From: Clostridiales bacterium
Lineage (GTDB): Bacteria; Bacillota; Clostridia; Oscillospirales; Oscillospiraceae
Reading direction: 5' to 3'
DNA length: 64,000 nucleotides
NCBI GenBank assembly: GCA_025757645.1
Contig: CP107216.1
Span: forward strand, 1,115,501 to 1,179,500
In this document: positions 1 through 8,362 of the stretch, piece after piece
Numbering within the stretch: the stretch's first letter is position 1
Layout of the letters: every line of letters starts with the position of its first letter
Notes under the pieces: model-generated
The model's input: the letters and a program-made list of their open reading frames with translations, nothing else
What the model was told of the DNA's origin: nothing
The model's database searches: none
Position numbers and translations under genes: made by a program

Positions 1-418
1 GGCCCTGCTCGAAAAGTGCCCGGCCGATCTCGCTGCGCACGGCATGGACGTGCGGCCGTATATTTATGACATGCCGCTCGTCATGGACGCGGCCGATCTC
101 GTGCTCTGCCGCGCGGGCGCGTCCACGCTCGCGGAGCTCTCGTGCATCGGCAAGCCCGCGATCCTCATCCCGTCGCCGAACGTCACGAACAACCATCAGG
201 AGCGCAACGCGCGCGTGCTCGAGCACGCCGGCGGGGCGAAGGTGCTGCTCGAGGGCGCGTTCACGGCAGACGATCTGTATAACCTCGTCAGCGACCTGCT
301 CGCCGACCCCGCGCAGCTTGCGCAGATGGCGCAGAACATGAAATCCGCCGGCGTTTCCGACGCCGCCGAGCGCATTGCCGATCTGGTGCTGAAACTGGCC
401 GACCGGCACGCAAAATGA
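1..418 (+). CDS. murG: UDP-N-acetylglucosamine--N-acetylmuramyl-(pentapeptide) pyrophosphoryl-undecaprenol GlcNAc transferase, C-terminal part
   Basis: This is the last ~138 codons of MurG, cut by the window edge (reading frame begins at base 2). MurG transfers GlcNAc from UDP-GlcNAc onto lipid I to make lipid II at the inner face of the membrane. The visible part is the UDP-GlcNAc-binding C-terminal Rossmann domain, with the family stretch ADLVLCRAGASTLAEL followed by GKPAILIPSP and the NHQ.RNA segment that closes the nucleotide-sugar site. murA begins 56 bases downstream, and ftsQ and ftsZ follow, the usual Firmicute dcw arrangement. Confidence 0.95.
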   Translation, partial: ALLEKCPADLAAHGMDVRPYIYDMPLVMDAADLVLCRAGASTLAELSCIGKPAILIPSPNVTNNHQERNARVLEHAGGAKVLLEGAFTADDLYNLVSDLLADPAQLAQMAQNMKSAGVSDAAERIADLVLKLADRHAK

Positions 419-474
419 CAATCTCGCGTTTCTCTGCATAGGATGGCATGAATTTGCTGTGCGGAGGAAAGATT

Positions 475-1734
475 ATGAGCATATGGCACATTTACGGCGG
501 AAACAGACTGACCGGGAGCACCCAGGTGCAGGGCGCCAAGAATGCGGTGCTGCCGATCATGGCGGCATCCGTGCTCGCCGGCAGTGAGACGGTTCTGCAC
601 AACGTGCCCGACCTGAAGGACGTGACGATCACGCTGCGCATCCTGCGCCATCTCGGCTGCACGGCGGAGCGCGACGGGGACACGGTGCACATTGATTCCC
701 GCGGCATGAACCGCGACTTCATCCCGCACGATCTCATGCGGGAGCTGCGCTCCTCGGTCATTTTTCTCGGCGCGATCCTCACGCGCTTCGGAACGGCGAG
801 CCTGTCCATGCCGGGCGGGTGCGAGCTCGGCCCGCGGCCGGTGAACCTGCACCTCGACGCGCTGCGCGCGCTCGGCGCGGAGGTCACGGAGCGCGGCGGA
901 GACATCGTCTGCTGCGCGCACGATCTGAAGGGGCGGCGCATCCTGCTGCCGTTTCCGAGCGTCGGCGCGACGGAAAACGCCATGCTGGCCGCCTGCGCGG
1001 CGGCGGGGGAGACGGTCATCTGCAACGCCGCGCGCGAGCCGGAGATCCTCGACCTGCAGTGCTACCTGCGCAAGCTGGGCGCGCGCATTTCCGGCGCCGG
1101 CACGTCAACGGTCACGGTCAGCGGCTTCCGGCCGCAGCCGTTTGTGGAGCACACGATCATGCCGGACCGCATCGTCGCGGCGACGATTTTGTGTGCCGGA
1201 GCCGCCTGCGGCGGCGATGTGGAACTGCAGGGCGTCGATCCGGACCATTTTTTGACCGTTCTGGACTCGCTTTCCGAGGCAGGGTGTGCTATAATAAAAA
1301 CGGCGTCCACCGTGCGCCTGACATCGACCGGGCGGCTCACCGCGCCGCGGCCGGTCGTCACGCAACCGTATCCGGGCTTTCCCACGGATGCGCAGCCGCC
1401 GCTCATGGCTGCCTGCCTGAAGGCGAAGGGCACCACGGTGTTCACCGAAAACATCTTCACCAACCGTTATCGTCATGCCGAGGAGTTCCGGCGTCTGGGC
1501 GCAGCCGTCAGCATCGAGGGGCGCGTGGCCTATGTCACCGGCGTCGACCGGCTCACCGGCGCGCCGCTCACATCGAGCGACCTGCGCGGCGGCGCGGCCA
1601 TGATCGTGGCCGGCCTCTCCGCCGAGGGCGAGACCGAGATCCTCGACAACGGCTATATCAACCGCGGCTACGACCGCTTCGATGCGTGCCTGTCGGCGCT
1701 TGGGGCCGATGTGCGCTGCGTGGCGCCGCGGTGA
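475..1734 (+). CDS. murA: UDP-N-acetylglucosamine 1-carboxyvinyltransferase
   Basis: MurA catalyses the first committed step of peptidoglycan synthesis, moving enolpyruvate from PEP to UDP-GlcNAc in the cytoplasm. The 419-residue product has normal family length. It carries the conserved Lys22-Asn23 in QGAKNAVLP and the catalytic-loop cysteine at residue 116 in PGGCELGPRP. This Cys is the fosfomycin target, and its presence predicts sensitivity at this copy. The start at 475 is chosen because GGAGG lies 8-9 bases upstream. An in-frame ATG at 448 would add nine residues not typical of the family and lacks a good ribosome site. It sits between murG and ftsQ and is probably co-transcribed with them. 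Confidence 0.96.
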   Translation: MSIWHIYGGNRLTGSTQVQGAKNAVLPIMAASVLAGSETVLHNVPDLKDVTITLRILRHLGCTAERDGDTVHIDSRGMNRDFIPHDLMRELRSSVIFLGAILTRFGTASLSMPGGCELGPRPVNLHLDALRALGAEVTERGGDIVCCAHDLKGRRILLPFPSVGATENAMLAACAAAGETVICNAAREPEILDLQCYLRKLGARISGAGTSTVTVSGFRPQPFVEHTIMPDRIVAATILCAGAACGGDVELQGVDPDHFLTVLDSLSEAGCAIIKTASTVRLTSTGRLTAPRPVVTQPYPGFPTDAQPPLMAACLKAKGTTVFTENIFTNRYRHAEEFRRLGAAVSIEGRVAYVTGVDRLTGAPLTSSDLRGGAAMIVAGLSAEGETEILDNGYINRGYDRFDACLSALGADVRCVAPR

Positions 1735-1750
1735 AAGGAATCACCTGTCT

Positions 1751-2530
1751 ATGAAACAATCGAAGCAGCCCGGGCCGCGCCGCGCGCGCCGGCCCCGCCG
1801 CCCGTCCGGCGGCCGGGGCAGGTCGCTGCTGCAGCCGCTGATCTTTCTGCTGATCTGCGCGGCGCTCGTCCTGGGCATGAGCGTATTTTTCCGTGTTGCA
1901 AAGATCGAGGTCGTGGGCAACTCCATCTACACGGCCGAGGAGGTCGTCGAGGCCTCCGGCATCGGCACGGGCGACAATCTGTTTTTCATCAACCGTTTCT
2001 CGGCCGCCAGCCGCATCTTCAGCAAGCTCCCGTATGTGGACAAAGCGAAGGTCACGCGCGCGCTGCCCAACCGCGTCACCATCACGATCCAGGAGAGCAG
2101 CGCCATGGCCTATGTTCAGGCGGATGGCGGTTACTGGGTTTTGGATCAGAACTGCAAGCTGCTCAAATCCGTCACGGAGAGCGAGCTGACCGGCCTTGCC
2201 CGGGTCGACGGCATTACGCCGGTCGAGCCGAAGGTCGGCGAGGTGCTCAACGCCGGTGAGGCCGATGCACCGAAAGTCACGTATCTGGCGGCGATCCTCG
2301 GCCAGCTGCTCACGCGCGACATGGCGTCCAAGGTCACGGTCATCGACCTGTCGGATGCGTCCAACCCCGGCTTCACCTATGACGGACGATTCACGGTGCG
2401 CCTCGGCGCGAATGAAAATGTCGAGTACAAATTCGGTATGCTGCAAAGCGCGGTCTCCCAGCTCACGGCCAGCGATGCCGGCACCATCGACCTGTCGATC
2501 GACAAACGCGCACATTTCAGCCCCGGCTGA
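1751..2530 (+). CDS. ftsQ: cell division protein FtsQ/DivIB
   Basis: A 259-residue bitopic membrane protein of the divisome, which with FtsL/FtsB (DivIC) links Z-ring constriction to septal wall synthesis. It has a very basic cytoplasmic tail (Arg/Pro-rich, residues 1-25), one membrane segment at about 26-47, then the POTRA domain (RVAKIEVVGNSIYTAEEV) and the FtsQ/DivIB beta domain. The ATG at 1751 follows GAAAGGA by about 11 bases. It lies 16 bases after murA. The family is poorly conserved in sequence, so the call rests on topology, POTRA signature and position between murA and ftsZ. Confidence 0.9.
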   Translation: MKQSKQPGPRRARRPRRPSGGRGRSLLQPLIFLLICAALVLGMSVFFRVAKIEVVGNSIYTAEEVVEASGIGTGDNLFFINRFSAASRIFSKLPYVDKAKVTRALPNRVTITIQESSAMAYVQADGGYWVLDQNCKLLKSVTESELTGLARVDGITPVEPKVGEVLNAGEADAPKVTYLAAILGQLLTRDMASKVTVIDLSDASNPGFTYDGRFTVRLGANENVEYKFGMLQSAVSQLTASDAGTIDLSIDKRAHFSPG

Positions 2531-2547
2531 TTGTTCACAAAAAAAGA

Positions 2548-2576
2548 TTGACCTGATAAGGAAAACGATATAAAAT
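2548..2576 (+). promoter_or_regulatory. sigma-A promoter for ftsZ
   Basis: TTGACC (2548-2553), 17-base spacer, TAAAAT (2571-2576) in the gap between ftsQ and ftsZ. It gives ftsZ its own promoter with a leader of about 100 nt and argues against an ftsZ start as early as 2575. Confidence 0.6.
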
Positions 2577-2682
2577 GGGAAAGAATAAGAACAAACAGAA
2601 GCGCAACCCGCCAAAAAACGGCTTCCAGAGCGCGCATGCGCCGGCCGCCGATACAAATAGAAACAACAGGGAGGAACCGAAT

Positions 2683-3858
2683 ATGTCCTTTGCTACCGAG
2701 TCCGGTCCGGAAAATGTCGTCACCATCAAGGTCGTTGGCGTCGGCGGGGCCGGCAACAACGTCGTAAACCGCATGGTTAAGTCCGGCACTCAGGGAATTG
2801 AGTACGTGGCTGTCAATACAGATAAGCAGGCTCTGGCCGTTTCGAGCGCGGATCAGAAGATCCAGATCGGCGAGAAGCTGACCCATGGTCAGGGCGCCGG
2901 CAGCGATCCTGACGTCGGCAAGCGCAGCGCCGAGGAGAGCCGCAACAACATCGCCAAGAGCCTGGAGAATGCGGACATGGTCTTCATCACCGCCGGCATG
3001 GGCGGCGGCACCGGCACGGGCGCAGCGCCCACGATCGCGGACATCGCCCGCGAGGCCGGCATCCTGACCGTCGGCGTCGTCACCAAGCCCTTCAAGTTCG
3101 AGGGCAAGCGCCGCATGGATCAGGCCATGGTCGGCATCAACGAGCTGCTGGGCAAGGTCGACTCCCTGCTCATCATCCCGAACGACCGGCTGAAGTTCGC
3201 CACCGACCAGAAGGTCACGCTGGCCAACGCCTTCGAGATCGCGGACGATGTCCTGCGTCAGGCCGTCGTGAGCATCTCGGACCTCATTAAGAACACCGGC
3301 TTCATCAACCTCGACTTTGCGGACGTCACCTGCGTCATGAAGGACGCCGGCTTCGCCCACATGGGCGTCGGCCGCGCCGCCGGCAAGGGCAAGGCGGAGG
3401 ACGCCGCCCGCATGGCCGTGGCCAGCCCCCTCATGGAGACGTCCATCAACGGTGCGCGCGGCGTGCTCATCAACATCACCGGCTCTGAGGATATGGGCCT
3501 GGAGGATGTCGAGACGGCCGCAAACCTCGTTCAGGAGGCTGCGCACCCGGACGCCAACATCATCTTCGGTGCGAGCTTCGATCCCTCGCTCGACGACGAG
3601 ATCCGCGTGTCCGTCATTGCCACCGGCTTCGACGAGCCGGGCAAGGCGCAGGCCGAGCAGGCTGCCGCCGCTCCGGCGCAGGCCCCCGCTGCCGGCCTCT
3701 ACACGGCCGCGGCGACCGCTGCCAAGGCTGCTGCTCCGGCTGCGGCCCCGGCCGCTCCGGCGACGCCGGCTCCGGCTGCTGCCCCGGCTGCGGACGCTGC
3801 CGCGCCCGCGGAGGAAGATCCGTTCGACAGCATCTTCAAGATCTTCAATTCCAAGTAA
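2683..3858 (+). CDS. ftsZ: cell division GTPase FtsZ
   Basis: Tubulin homologue that polymerises into the Z ring. The 391-residue product shows the N-terminal GTP-binding fold, the tubulin signature GGGTGTG at residues 107-113 and the T7 synergy loop NLDFAD at 209-214 that completes the GTPase site of the neighbouring subunit. Residues about 325-375 form an Ala/Pro-rich disordered linker. The C-terminus ends EEDPFDSIFKIFNSK, not the usual DIPxFLR-like peptide that binds FtsA/SepF. The start at 2683 follows GGGAGGAA; an upstream in-frame ATG at 2575 lies inside the promoter. A strong terminator follows, so this ends the dcw transcript. Confidence 0.97.
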   Translation: MSFATESGPENVVTIKVVGVGGAGNNVVNRMVKSGTQGIEYVAVNTDKQALAVSSADQKIQIGEKLTHGQGAGSDPDVGKRSAEESRNNIAKSLENADMVFITAGMGGGTGTGAAPTIADIAREAGILTVGVVTKPFKFEGKRRMDQAMVGINELLGKVDSLLIIPNDRLKFATDQKVTLANAFEIADDVLRQAVVSISDLIKNTGFINLDFADVTCVMKDAGFAHMGVGRAAGKGKAEDAARMAVASPLMETSINGARGVLINITGSEDMGLEDVETAANLVQEAAHPDANIIFGASFDPSLDDEIRVSVIATGFDEPGKAQAEQAAAAPAQAPAAGLYTAAATAAKAAAPAAAPAAPATPAPAAAPAADAAAPAEEDPFDSIFKIFNSK

Positions 3859-3875
3859 TTCGACATTTTTTGACC

Positions 3876-3908
3876 AAAACCGCCTTCGCTCCTGTGAAGG
3901 CGGTTTTT
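3876..3908 (+). terminator. intrinsic terminator after ftsZ
   Basis: Stem ACCGCCTTC / GAAGGCGGT around an 8-base loop, followed by a run of T. It separates ftsZ from the BrkB-type gene. Confidence 0.85.
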
Positions 3909-3933
3909 GCATTCCAACGGAGGAGGCAGCTGC

Positions 3934-4758
3934 TTGAAAAACTGGCGCATTACCCGCGTTCTGATGTCCATGGCGGACACGTTTCTCGCCCGGCGCGTGA
4001 CGCGCTCGGCGGCCGAGCTCGCCTACTGCATGGTCATGGCGCTGTTCCCGGCCATCATCTGCATATACGATCTGCTCGCGCTCATCCTGCGCGATCCGGC
4101 CGCCGTGCTGCGCATCGTTGAGACGCTCGTGCTCCCGCGCGAGACGCAGGCGCTCGTATCGGACTTTCTGACTTACGTGTCCGGCAACACGAGCGAGGTC
4201 ATGTTCTTTGCCGCGCTGCTGGTCATGATCACGAGCGCGTCGGCCGCTTTCCGCGCCATGGCCGCCATCGTCGGCGAGATCCACGGCGGCAAACGCTTCG
4301 GCATCGTGCGCAGCACGATCGTGAGCGTGGCCTTTTCCGTGGCATTTCTGCTGGTGCTGTACCTGTGCATCCTGCTCATGCTGACCGGCAAGCACTTTCT
4401 GCTCTGGCTCGATGCGCTGCTGCCGCATGTGAGCATCGTCTGGTCATGGACGTGGCTGCGGTTTTTGATCCTGTTTGCCATTCTGTTGATGATGATCCTG
4501 ATCCTCTACCGGCTCACCACGCCGCGCCGGCCGCAGCACCGGGTGCTGCCGGGGGCGGTGTTTTCCGCCGTGGCGATCGTGTGCATGAGCATCCTGCTGT
4601 CGTGGCTGATCGGCAACAGCACAAAGTATTCCCTCGTGTACGGATCGCTCGCTTCGGCCGTGATCCTGCTGTTCTGGTTTCAGGCGTTCGGACTGCTGCT
4701 GATCCTTGGCGTGCTGCTCAACCATGCGCTTGAGGTGACTGCGGAACAAGAACCGTAG
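3934..4758 (+). CDS. YihY/BrkB family inner-membrane protein
   Basis: A polytopic membrane protein of about 274 residues in the YihY/BrkB family (once misnamed ribonuclease BN); its function is not established. The typical family opening, a basic N-terminus followed by AELAYCMVMALFPAIICIYDLL, is present. Further hydrophobic segments are near residues 85-105, 135-160, 170-195 and 205-265. The start is a TTG at 3934 preceded by GGAGGAGG with good spacing. The next in-frame ATG (3964) would cut into the conserved N-terminal helix and has no ribosome site. It stands alone between the ftsZ terminator and the ECF sigma promoter. Confidence 0.8.
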   Translation: MKNWRITRVLMSMADTFLARRVTRSAAELAYCMVMALFPAIICIYDLLALILRDPAAVLRIVETLVLPRETQALVSDFLTYVSGNTSEVMFFAALLVMITSASAAFRAMAAIVGEIHGGKRFGIVRSTIVSVAFSVAFLLVLYLCILLMLTGKHFLLWLDALLPHVSIVWSWTWLRFLILFAILLMMILILYRLTTPRRPQHRVLPGAVFSAVAIVCMSILLSWLIGNSTKYSLVYGSLASAVILLFWFQAFGLLLILGVLLNHALEVTAEQEP

Positions 4759-4794
4759 ATGTGCCTGCTTCCTTAGAAAAGTTTGGAATCTTCC

Positions 4795-4823
4795 TTTACA
4801 AACCGACAATTTTCACGTATGAT
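4795..4823 (+). promoter_or_regulatory. sigma-A promoter of the ECF sigma operon
   Basis: TTTACA (4795-4800), 17-base spacer, TATGAT (4818-4823). Near-consensus housekeeping promoter giving a leader of about 115 nt before the sigma-factor gene. Confidence 0.65.
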
Positions 4824-4941
4824 AATTGGTTAAGAAGAGTTTGTGAGCCGAAGACGGCTTTTGCGCCGAAAAATTGATCGAATTCAGATTTTTTTGCAAT
4901 AAAATTCGTTTTCAGGCATTATTCTCATGTGGGGTAATTCT

Positions 4942-5523
4942 ATGCAAAATGATGATATGCACAGCGCCGGTTCGTGCATGGCCAGCGGCCAGCCGCCGGA
5001 TGATGCGCTCATACTGCGCATCGCGCAGGGGGATACTGCGGCACTGGAAGTGCTGTATCGCCAGACGTCCTCCTCCATTTACGGCTTCGCGCTGTCCATC
5101 CTTCGGGATCCTGTGGCGGCGGAGGACGTGATGCAGGACACGTTTGTGAGCGTGATGCAGTCGGCACCGGGCTATCAGCCGTCGGGCAAACCGATGGCGT
5201 GGCTGCTGACGATCGCGCGCAATCTGGCGTTGATGCGCCTGCGCAGGGCAGAAAGTAAGAACCTGTCCTTTGATGAGCTGTTTCATGTGGAGGATACGCA
5301 TGACGCTTATCAGACGACGGAAAACCATATGGTGCTTGAAAAAGTGCTGCATACGCTCACGGACGGCGAGCGGCAGATCGTGATGCTGCACGCGCTGTCC
5401 GGACTCAAGCACAGAGAAATTGCCGACCTGCTGGGTATCCCGCAGGCAACCGCTATTTCACGCTATAACCGCGCGCTGGCAAAGCTGCGCAATTCGATGG
5501 GAGGTGACGATCTTGACCGATAA
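4942..5523 (+). CDS. ECF-type RNA polymerase sigma factor
   Basis: A 193-residue sigma-70 family protein containing only regions 2 and 4, the hallmark of extracytoplasmic-function sigma factors. Region 2 spans about residues 20-90 (LYRQTSSSIYGFALSILRD, then AEDVMQDTFVSV, the core-binding part). Region 4 spans about 130-185 with the helix-turn-helix HREIADLLGIPQATAISRYNRALAKLR. The ATG at 4942 follows TGGGGT; an alternative ATG at 4927 adds five residues. It overlaps the next gene, which encodes a membrane-anchored RsgI-like partner, so it is probably held inactive until an outside signal arrives. The family uses ECF-type promoters, but none obvious was found here. Confidence 0.88.
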   Translation: MQNDDMHSAGSCMASGQPPDDALILRIAQGDTAALEVLYRQTSSSIYGFALSILRDPVAAEDVMQDTFVSVMQSAPGYQPSGKPMAWLLTIARNLALMRLRRAESKNLSFDELFHVEDTHDAYQTTENHMVLEKVLHTLTDGERQIVMLHALSGLKHREIADLLGIPQATAISRYNRALAKLRNSMGGDDLDR

Positions 5524-6886
5524 GGAATTGCTGGAACGGCTGCGGGCTGAGGTCGCCGCCGTAACGCCGGATTGCTGGAGCGGCATCCTTGCGCGCGTCC
5601 AGTCTCCGGCGCAGCAGCCGGAGGAAGCGCCGGTCGTCCCGATGCCGGAGCGCAAGCGCCGCAGTGCCTGGCGGGGCTGGGTCGCCGCAGCGGCAGTGTT
5701 TTTCCTGGTCATCCTCGGTGGCGGGCTGTATGCTACGCAGGTGCCCGGCGGCGTCGCCACGCTTGATGCCAACCCCAGCATCGAGCTGACGGTCAATAAG
5801 CTCGGCCGCGTCCTGTCTGCCCGTGCGTGCAATCCGGATGCCCAGTTTGTGCTCGACGGTCTGGAGCTGCGCAACCAGTCCCTGCAGACGGCGGCGGACG
5901 CGATCGTCGCCAATATGCAGGCGAACGGCTATGTCTCGGCGGATGCGAATTCGATCCTTGTGACGGTCGAGGCCGGCAAGGGCGATGCGCGCTTGTGCGG
6001 CCGGCTGGCGGACGCTGTGGAAAGCGCCCAGACGGACTGCGGCATGGAGTCGGCGGTCCTTGCGCAGGTGCTCGAGGACGATCCTGCGCTGGAGGCGTAT
6101 GCCTCTGCCGTGGGCGTCAGCGCCGGCAAGGCAATGCTGATCCGGCAGATCAGCGCCCAGGTGCAGGATCTGACCGGCAGCGAGCTGGTCGGCCTGCCGA
6201 TCAATGATCTGAACATTCTGGCGGCGTCCAACCAGGTGGAGCTTTCCGGCATCGAATCCATCGGCGCTGCCAGCACCGGCGTATATGTTCCGTATGACAA
6301 GGCGCTGCAGGCGGCGCTTACGTGCTGCGGCCTGACTACGGATGACGTGACCAGGGCAAGTATGCGCTTTACGCTCATTGACGGCGAGATGGTCATGGAG
6401 TTCGTGCTCTCGGACGGCGAGCGGCACTATGTGTGCAGCGTCGATGCCGAAACGACTGAGGTCTGCCGCCTGACGGGCGATGAGCCGAAGCGGCCGGAAG
6501 AGGCGGAGATCGTTCCGGTCTCGCCGGTGGTGCGGCCGAATTCGCCCGTGACGCCGGCACCGACTCCGACGCCCACCCCGATGCCGGCGCCGGCACCGGC
6601 ACCGACACCGACACCGACGCCTGCCCCGACGCCTGCTCCGACGCCTGCCCCGACGCCGACGCCGCCCGTCGGCCCGGTCACGCAGGAGCAGGCGCTGAAG
6701 ATCGCCATTGCGGCGGCCGGTATCTCGGAGAGCGACCTGGCCGCGTGGGATGTTCAGCTCGACGAGAGTGGTGTGCAGCCGGTCTACCGCGTGACGCTTA
6801 CGACGGTGTACTACTTCCACCCCCGCTACGTCGTGGCTGTCGATCAGCAGACCGGAACGGTGCTCTCGGTGGAACGGTCCGCATAA
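5513..6886 (+). CDS. RsgI-like membrane anti-sigma factor with Pro/Thr linker and C-terminal PepSY-like domain
   Basis: A 457-residue single-pass membrane protein, probably the anti-sigma factor for the ECF protein before it. Residues 1-50 are cytoplasmic. One membrane segment is at about 55-75. An RsgI-like middle domain starts at about 84 (NPSIELTVNKLGRVLSA, the family's typical opening). Then comes a Pro-Thr/Ala repeat linker at about 343-386 and a C-terminal PepSY-like domain (EQALKIAIAAAGI, then a YFHPRYVVAVDQQTGTVL segment). The TTG at 5513 has GGGAGG eight bases upstream and overlaps the sigma gene by 11 bases, suggesting translational coupling. The RsgI assignment is from domain resemblance; the ligand sensed is unknown. 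Confidence 0.75.
   Translation: MTDKELLERLRAEVAAVTPDCWSGILARVQSPAQQPEEAPVVPMPERKRRSAWRGWVAAAAVFFLVILGGGLYATQVPGGVATLDANPSIELTVNKLGRVLSARACNPDAQFVLDGLELRNQSLQTAADAIVANMQANGYVSADANSILVTVEAGKGDARLCGRLADAVESAQTDCGMESAVLAQVLEDDPALEAYASAVGVSAGKAMLIRQISAQVQDLTGSELVGLPINDLNILAASNQVELSGIESIGAASTGVYVPYDKALQAALTCCGLTTDDVTRASMRFTLIDGEMVMEFVLSDGERHYVCSVDAETTEVCRLTGDEPKRPEEAEIVPVSPVVRPNSPVTPAPTPTPTPMPAPAPAPTPTPTPAPTPAPTPAPTPTPPVGPVTQEQALKIAIAAAGISESDLAAWDVQLDESGVQPVYRVTLTTVYYFHPRYVVAVDQQTGTVLSVERSA
6541..6668 (+). repeat. degenerate PT/PA codon repeat
   Basis: Short tandem repeats of ACGCC, CCGAC and CCGGCA-type units encode the Pro-Thr/Pro-Ala linker of the anti-sigma factor. Such tracts are prone to length change and usually span the cell wall. 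Confidence 0.8.
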
Positions 6887-6897
6887 TTCAAGCAACG

Positions 6898-6927
6898 AAA
6901 AGGACGCCCGGTCGGGCGTCCTTTTTT
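6898..6927. terminator. terminator after the anti-sigma gene
   Basis: Stem AGGACGCCCG / CGGGCGTCCT with a 2-base centre, A-rich before and T6 after. The A/T flanks let it act in both directions, serving also the convergent csoR-like gene. Confidence 0.85.
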
Positions 6928-6982
6928 GCTGCGCGCAGATATGGCGCATCCCTCTGCCGGTGGGGCAGAGGGATGCACGACT

Positions 6983-7351
6983 TCAGTTCATGAATTTTTC
7001 GATCGCCTGATTCAGCTCGTCGATGGCCTGCTGGTCGCCGGTCTCCACAGCGTCGGCCAGACAGTGGTCGATGTGATCCTTCAGGATAATCTTTGCTGTG
7101 TTGTTGAGCGCCGAGCGCACGGCTGCGAGCTGGATGAGCACCTCGGCACAGTCGCGTCCGTCCTCTACCATGCGCTTGACCGACTCCAGATGGCCGATCG
7201 CGCGGGCCAGCCGGTTGATGACCGCCTTGGTCTGCGTGTGGGTGTGCGGGTGCGCGTGGGTGTGCCCCTCGCCGCCGTGGCAGTGGGTGATGACGTTGCC
7301 GTTCTCGTCCACGTGCGTGTGCACCATCGTGTTGGGATCCTGTTCCGCCAT
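6983..7351 (-). CDS. csoR: CsoR/FrmR-family metal-sensing transcriptional repressor
   Basis: A 122-residue four-helix DNA-binding repressor of the DUF156 family. The copper-ligand pattern of CsoR is intact: Cys68, His93 and Cys97, with the same 25- and 4-residue spacing as the characterised proteins. This predicts Cu(I) sensing, not formaldehyde or nickel sensing. A His-rich N-terminal tail (residues 11-38) may bind extra metal and is common in clostridial members. The start follows AGGAGA. No copper ATPase or chaperone lies nearby, so its targets are elsewhere. Confidence 0.85.
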   Translation of the reverse strand: MAEQDPNTMVHTHVDENGNVITHCHGGEGHTHAHPHTHTQTKAVINRLARAIGHLESVKRMVEDGRDCAEVLIQLAAVRSALNNTAKIILKDHIDHCLADAVETGDQQAIDELNQAIEKFMN

Positions 7352-7417
7352 GGTGTATCATCTCCTGTCATTTCGCCGCAATTTTACCGTGTTTTGCGCC
7401 GCTTGTCAATGTGCACC

Positions 7418-8110
7418 TCAGTAACCGTCGGCCTGCAGCGCGGCGCGCAGCTTCTCGATGGCCTTTTTCTCGATGCGTGAGACGTATGACCGGCTGATGC
7501 CGCAGCGCTGCGCGGTCTCGCGCTGCGTCAGCGCCTCACCGCCGCCGATGGCATAGCGCAGGCGGATGATCTCCGCTTCACGCGCATCGAGCACTTCGCC
7601 GATGCAGCGCCGCAGCGCCCGGCTGACCTCGTCCGCCTGGAGGTGTTCGTCCATGTCGTCGTCCTCGGACAGGATGTCGATCAGCGACAGGTTGTTGCCG
7701 TCGCCGTCCGTGTCGAGCACGTCCGAGAGCAGCATTTCCGACGCATTCTTGCGCGTGCTGCGAAAATACATCAGAATCTCGTTTTCGGCGCACTTGCTGG
7801 CGTACGTCGCCAGACGCACGCCCTTGTCGGGCCGGTAGGTGTTGATGCCCTTGATGAGCCCGATCGTGCCGATCGAGATCAGGTCGTCCGTGTCGTCATA
7901 GTGCGTGTAGTATTTTTTGATGATGTGCGCCACCAGCCGCAGGTTGCGCTCAATGAGCACGTTGCGCGCCTCCAGATCGCCCTGCAGCCAGGCGTCGAGA
8001 TATTTGCGCTCCTCGGCCTCGCTCAGCGGACGCGGGAACGAGCCGCCGGGCGTCAGGCGCAGCATCAGAAATGCACTGCTCATCATCAGCATCAGGGTAC
8101 TGTACAGCAT
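7418..8110 (-). CDS. sigK: sporulation sigma factor, pro-sigma-K
   Basis: A 230-residue sigma-70 factor that directs late mother-cell transcription during sporulation. It has the hydrophobic pro-sequence of pro-sigma-K (about residues 1-20) before FPRPLSEAEERKYLDAWLQGD. Region 2 follows (ARNVLIERNLRLVAHIIKKY), and region 4 has a typical HTH (TQRETAQRCGISRSYVSRIEKKAI). The gene is uninterrupted, with no skin-type element. The start at 8110 is set by GGAGGG upstream and by the family's short hydrophobic beginning. Activation requires cleavage by SpoIVFB; a bofA homologue for its control lies at 24.1 kb. SigE is a close relative, but the FP(R/K)PLS join and pro-sequence favour SigK. Confidence 0.88.
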   Translation of the reverse strand: MLYSTLMLMMSSAFLMLRLTPGGSFPRPLSEAEERKYLDAWLQGDLEARNVLIERNLRLVAHIIKKYYTHYDDTDDLISIGTIGLIKGINTYRPDKGVRLATYASKCAENEILMYFRSTRKNASEMLLSDVLDTDGDGNNLSLIDILSEDDDMDEHLQADEVSRALRRCIGEVLDAREAEIIRLRYAIGGGEALTQRETAQRCGISRSYVSRIEKKAIEKLRAALQADGY

Positions 8111-8155
8111 TTTCAGCCCTCCGTTTCTGCCTGTGGCCATTCTATTCGGCGGCTG

Positions 8156-8167
8156 CAAGTACACTTG
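8156..8167. promoter_or_regulatory. inverted repeat upstream of sigK
   Basis: CAAGT-AC-ACTTG, 46 bases before the sigK start codon on the opposite strand. A possible regulator site; no factor can be named. Confidence 0.3.
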
Positions 8168-8267
8168 CCTGCCACACAATTTTCCGGATGTGCGCAAATG
8201 TTACACAACAAAGCGTTGATTACTGAATAAAAAATGACGGTGCGACGAAGAAAATCATACGTTATAC

Positions 8268-8296
8268 TTGACAAAATGCCCAAAAAGCGTTAATCT
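8268..8296 (+). promoter_or_regulatory. sigma-A promoter of the 69-residue protein gene
   Basis: TTGACA (8268-8273), 17-base spacer, TAATCT (8291-8296), 66 bases before the start codon. Confidence 0.65.
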
Positions 8297-8362
8297 TTGA
8301 ACAGAAGGCCATTCCGGATTGAAAAATGGCCGGTGTGCTCAAAATTGAAAGGAGAACATATC

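Noticed and set aside
6541..6668. Short tandem repeats that could suggest a CRISPR or VNTR
   Set aside because: They are in-frame Pro-Thr/Pro-Ala codons of the anti-sigma stalk; no spacers and no cas genes are present.
7418..8110. sigK interrupted by a skin-like recombinase element
   Set aside because: The frame is continuous from pro-sequence to region 4, and no recombinase gene is near.
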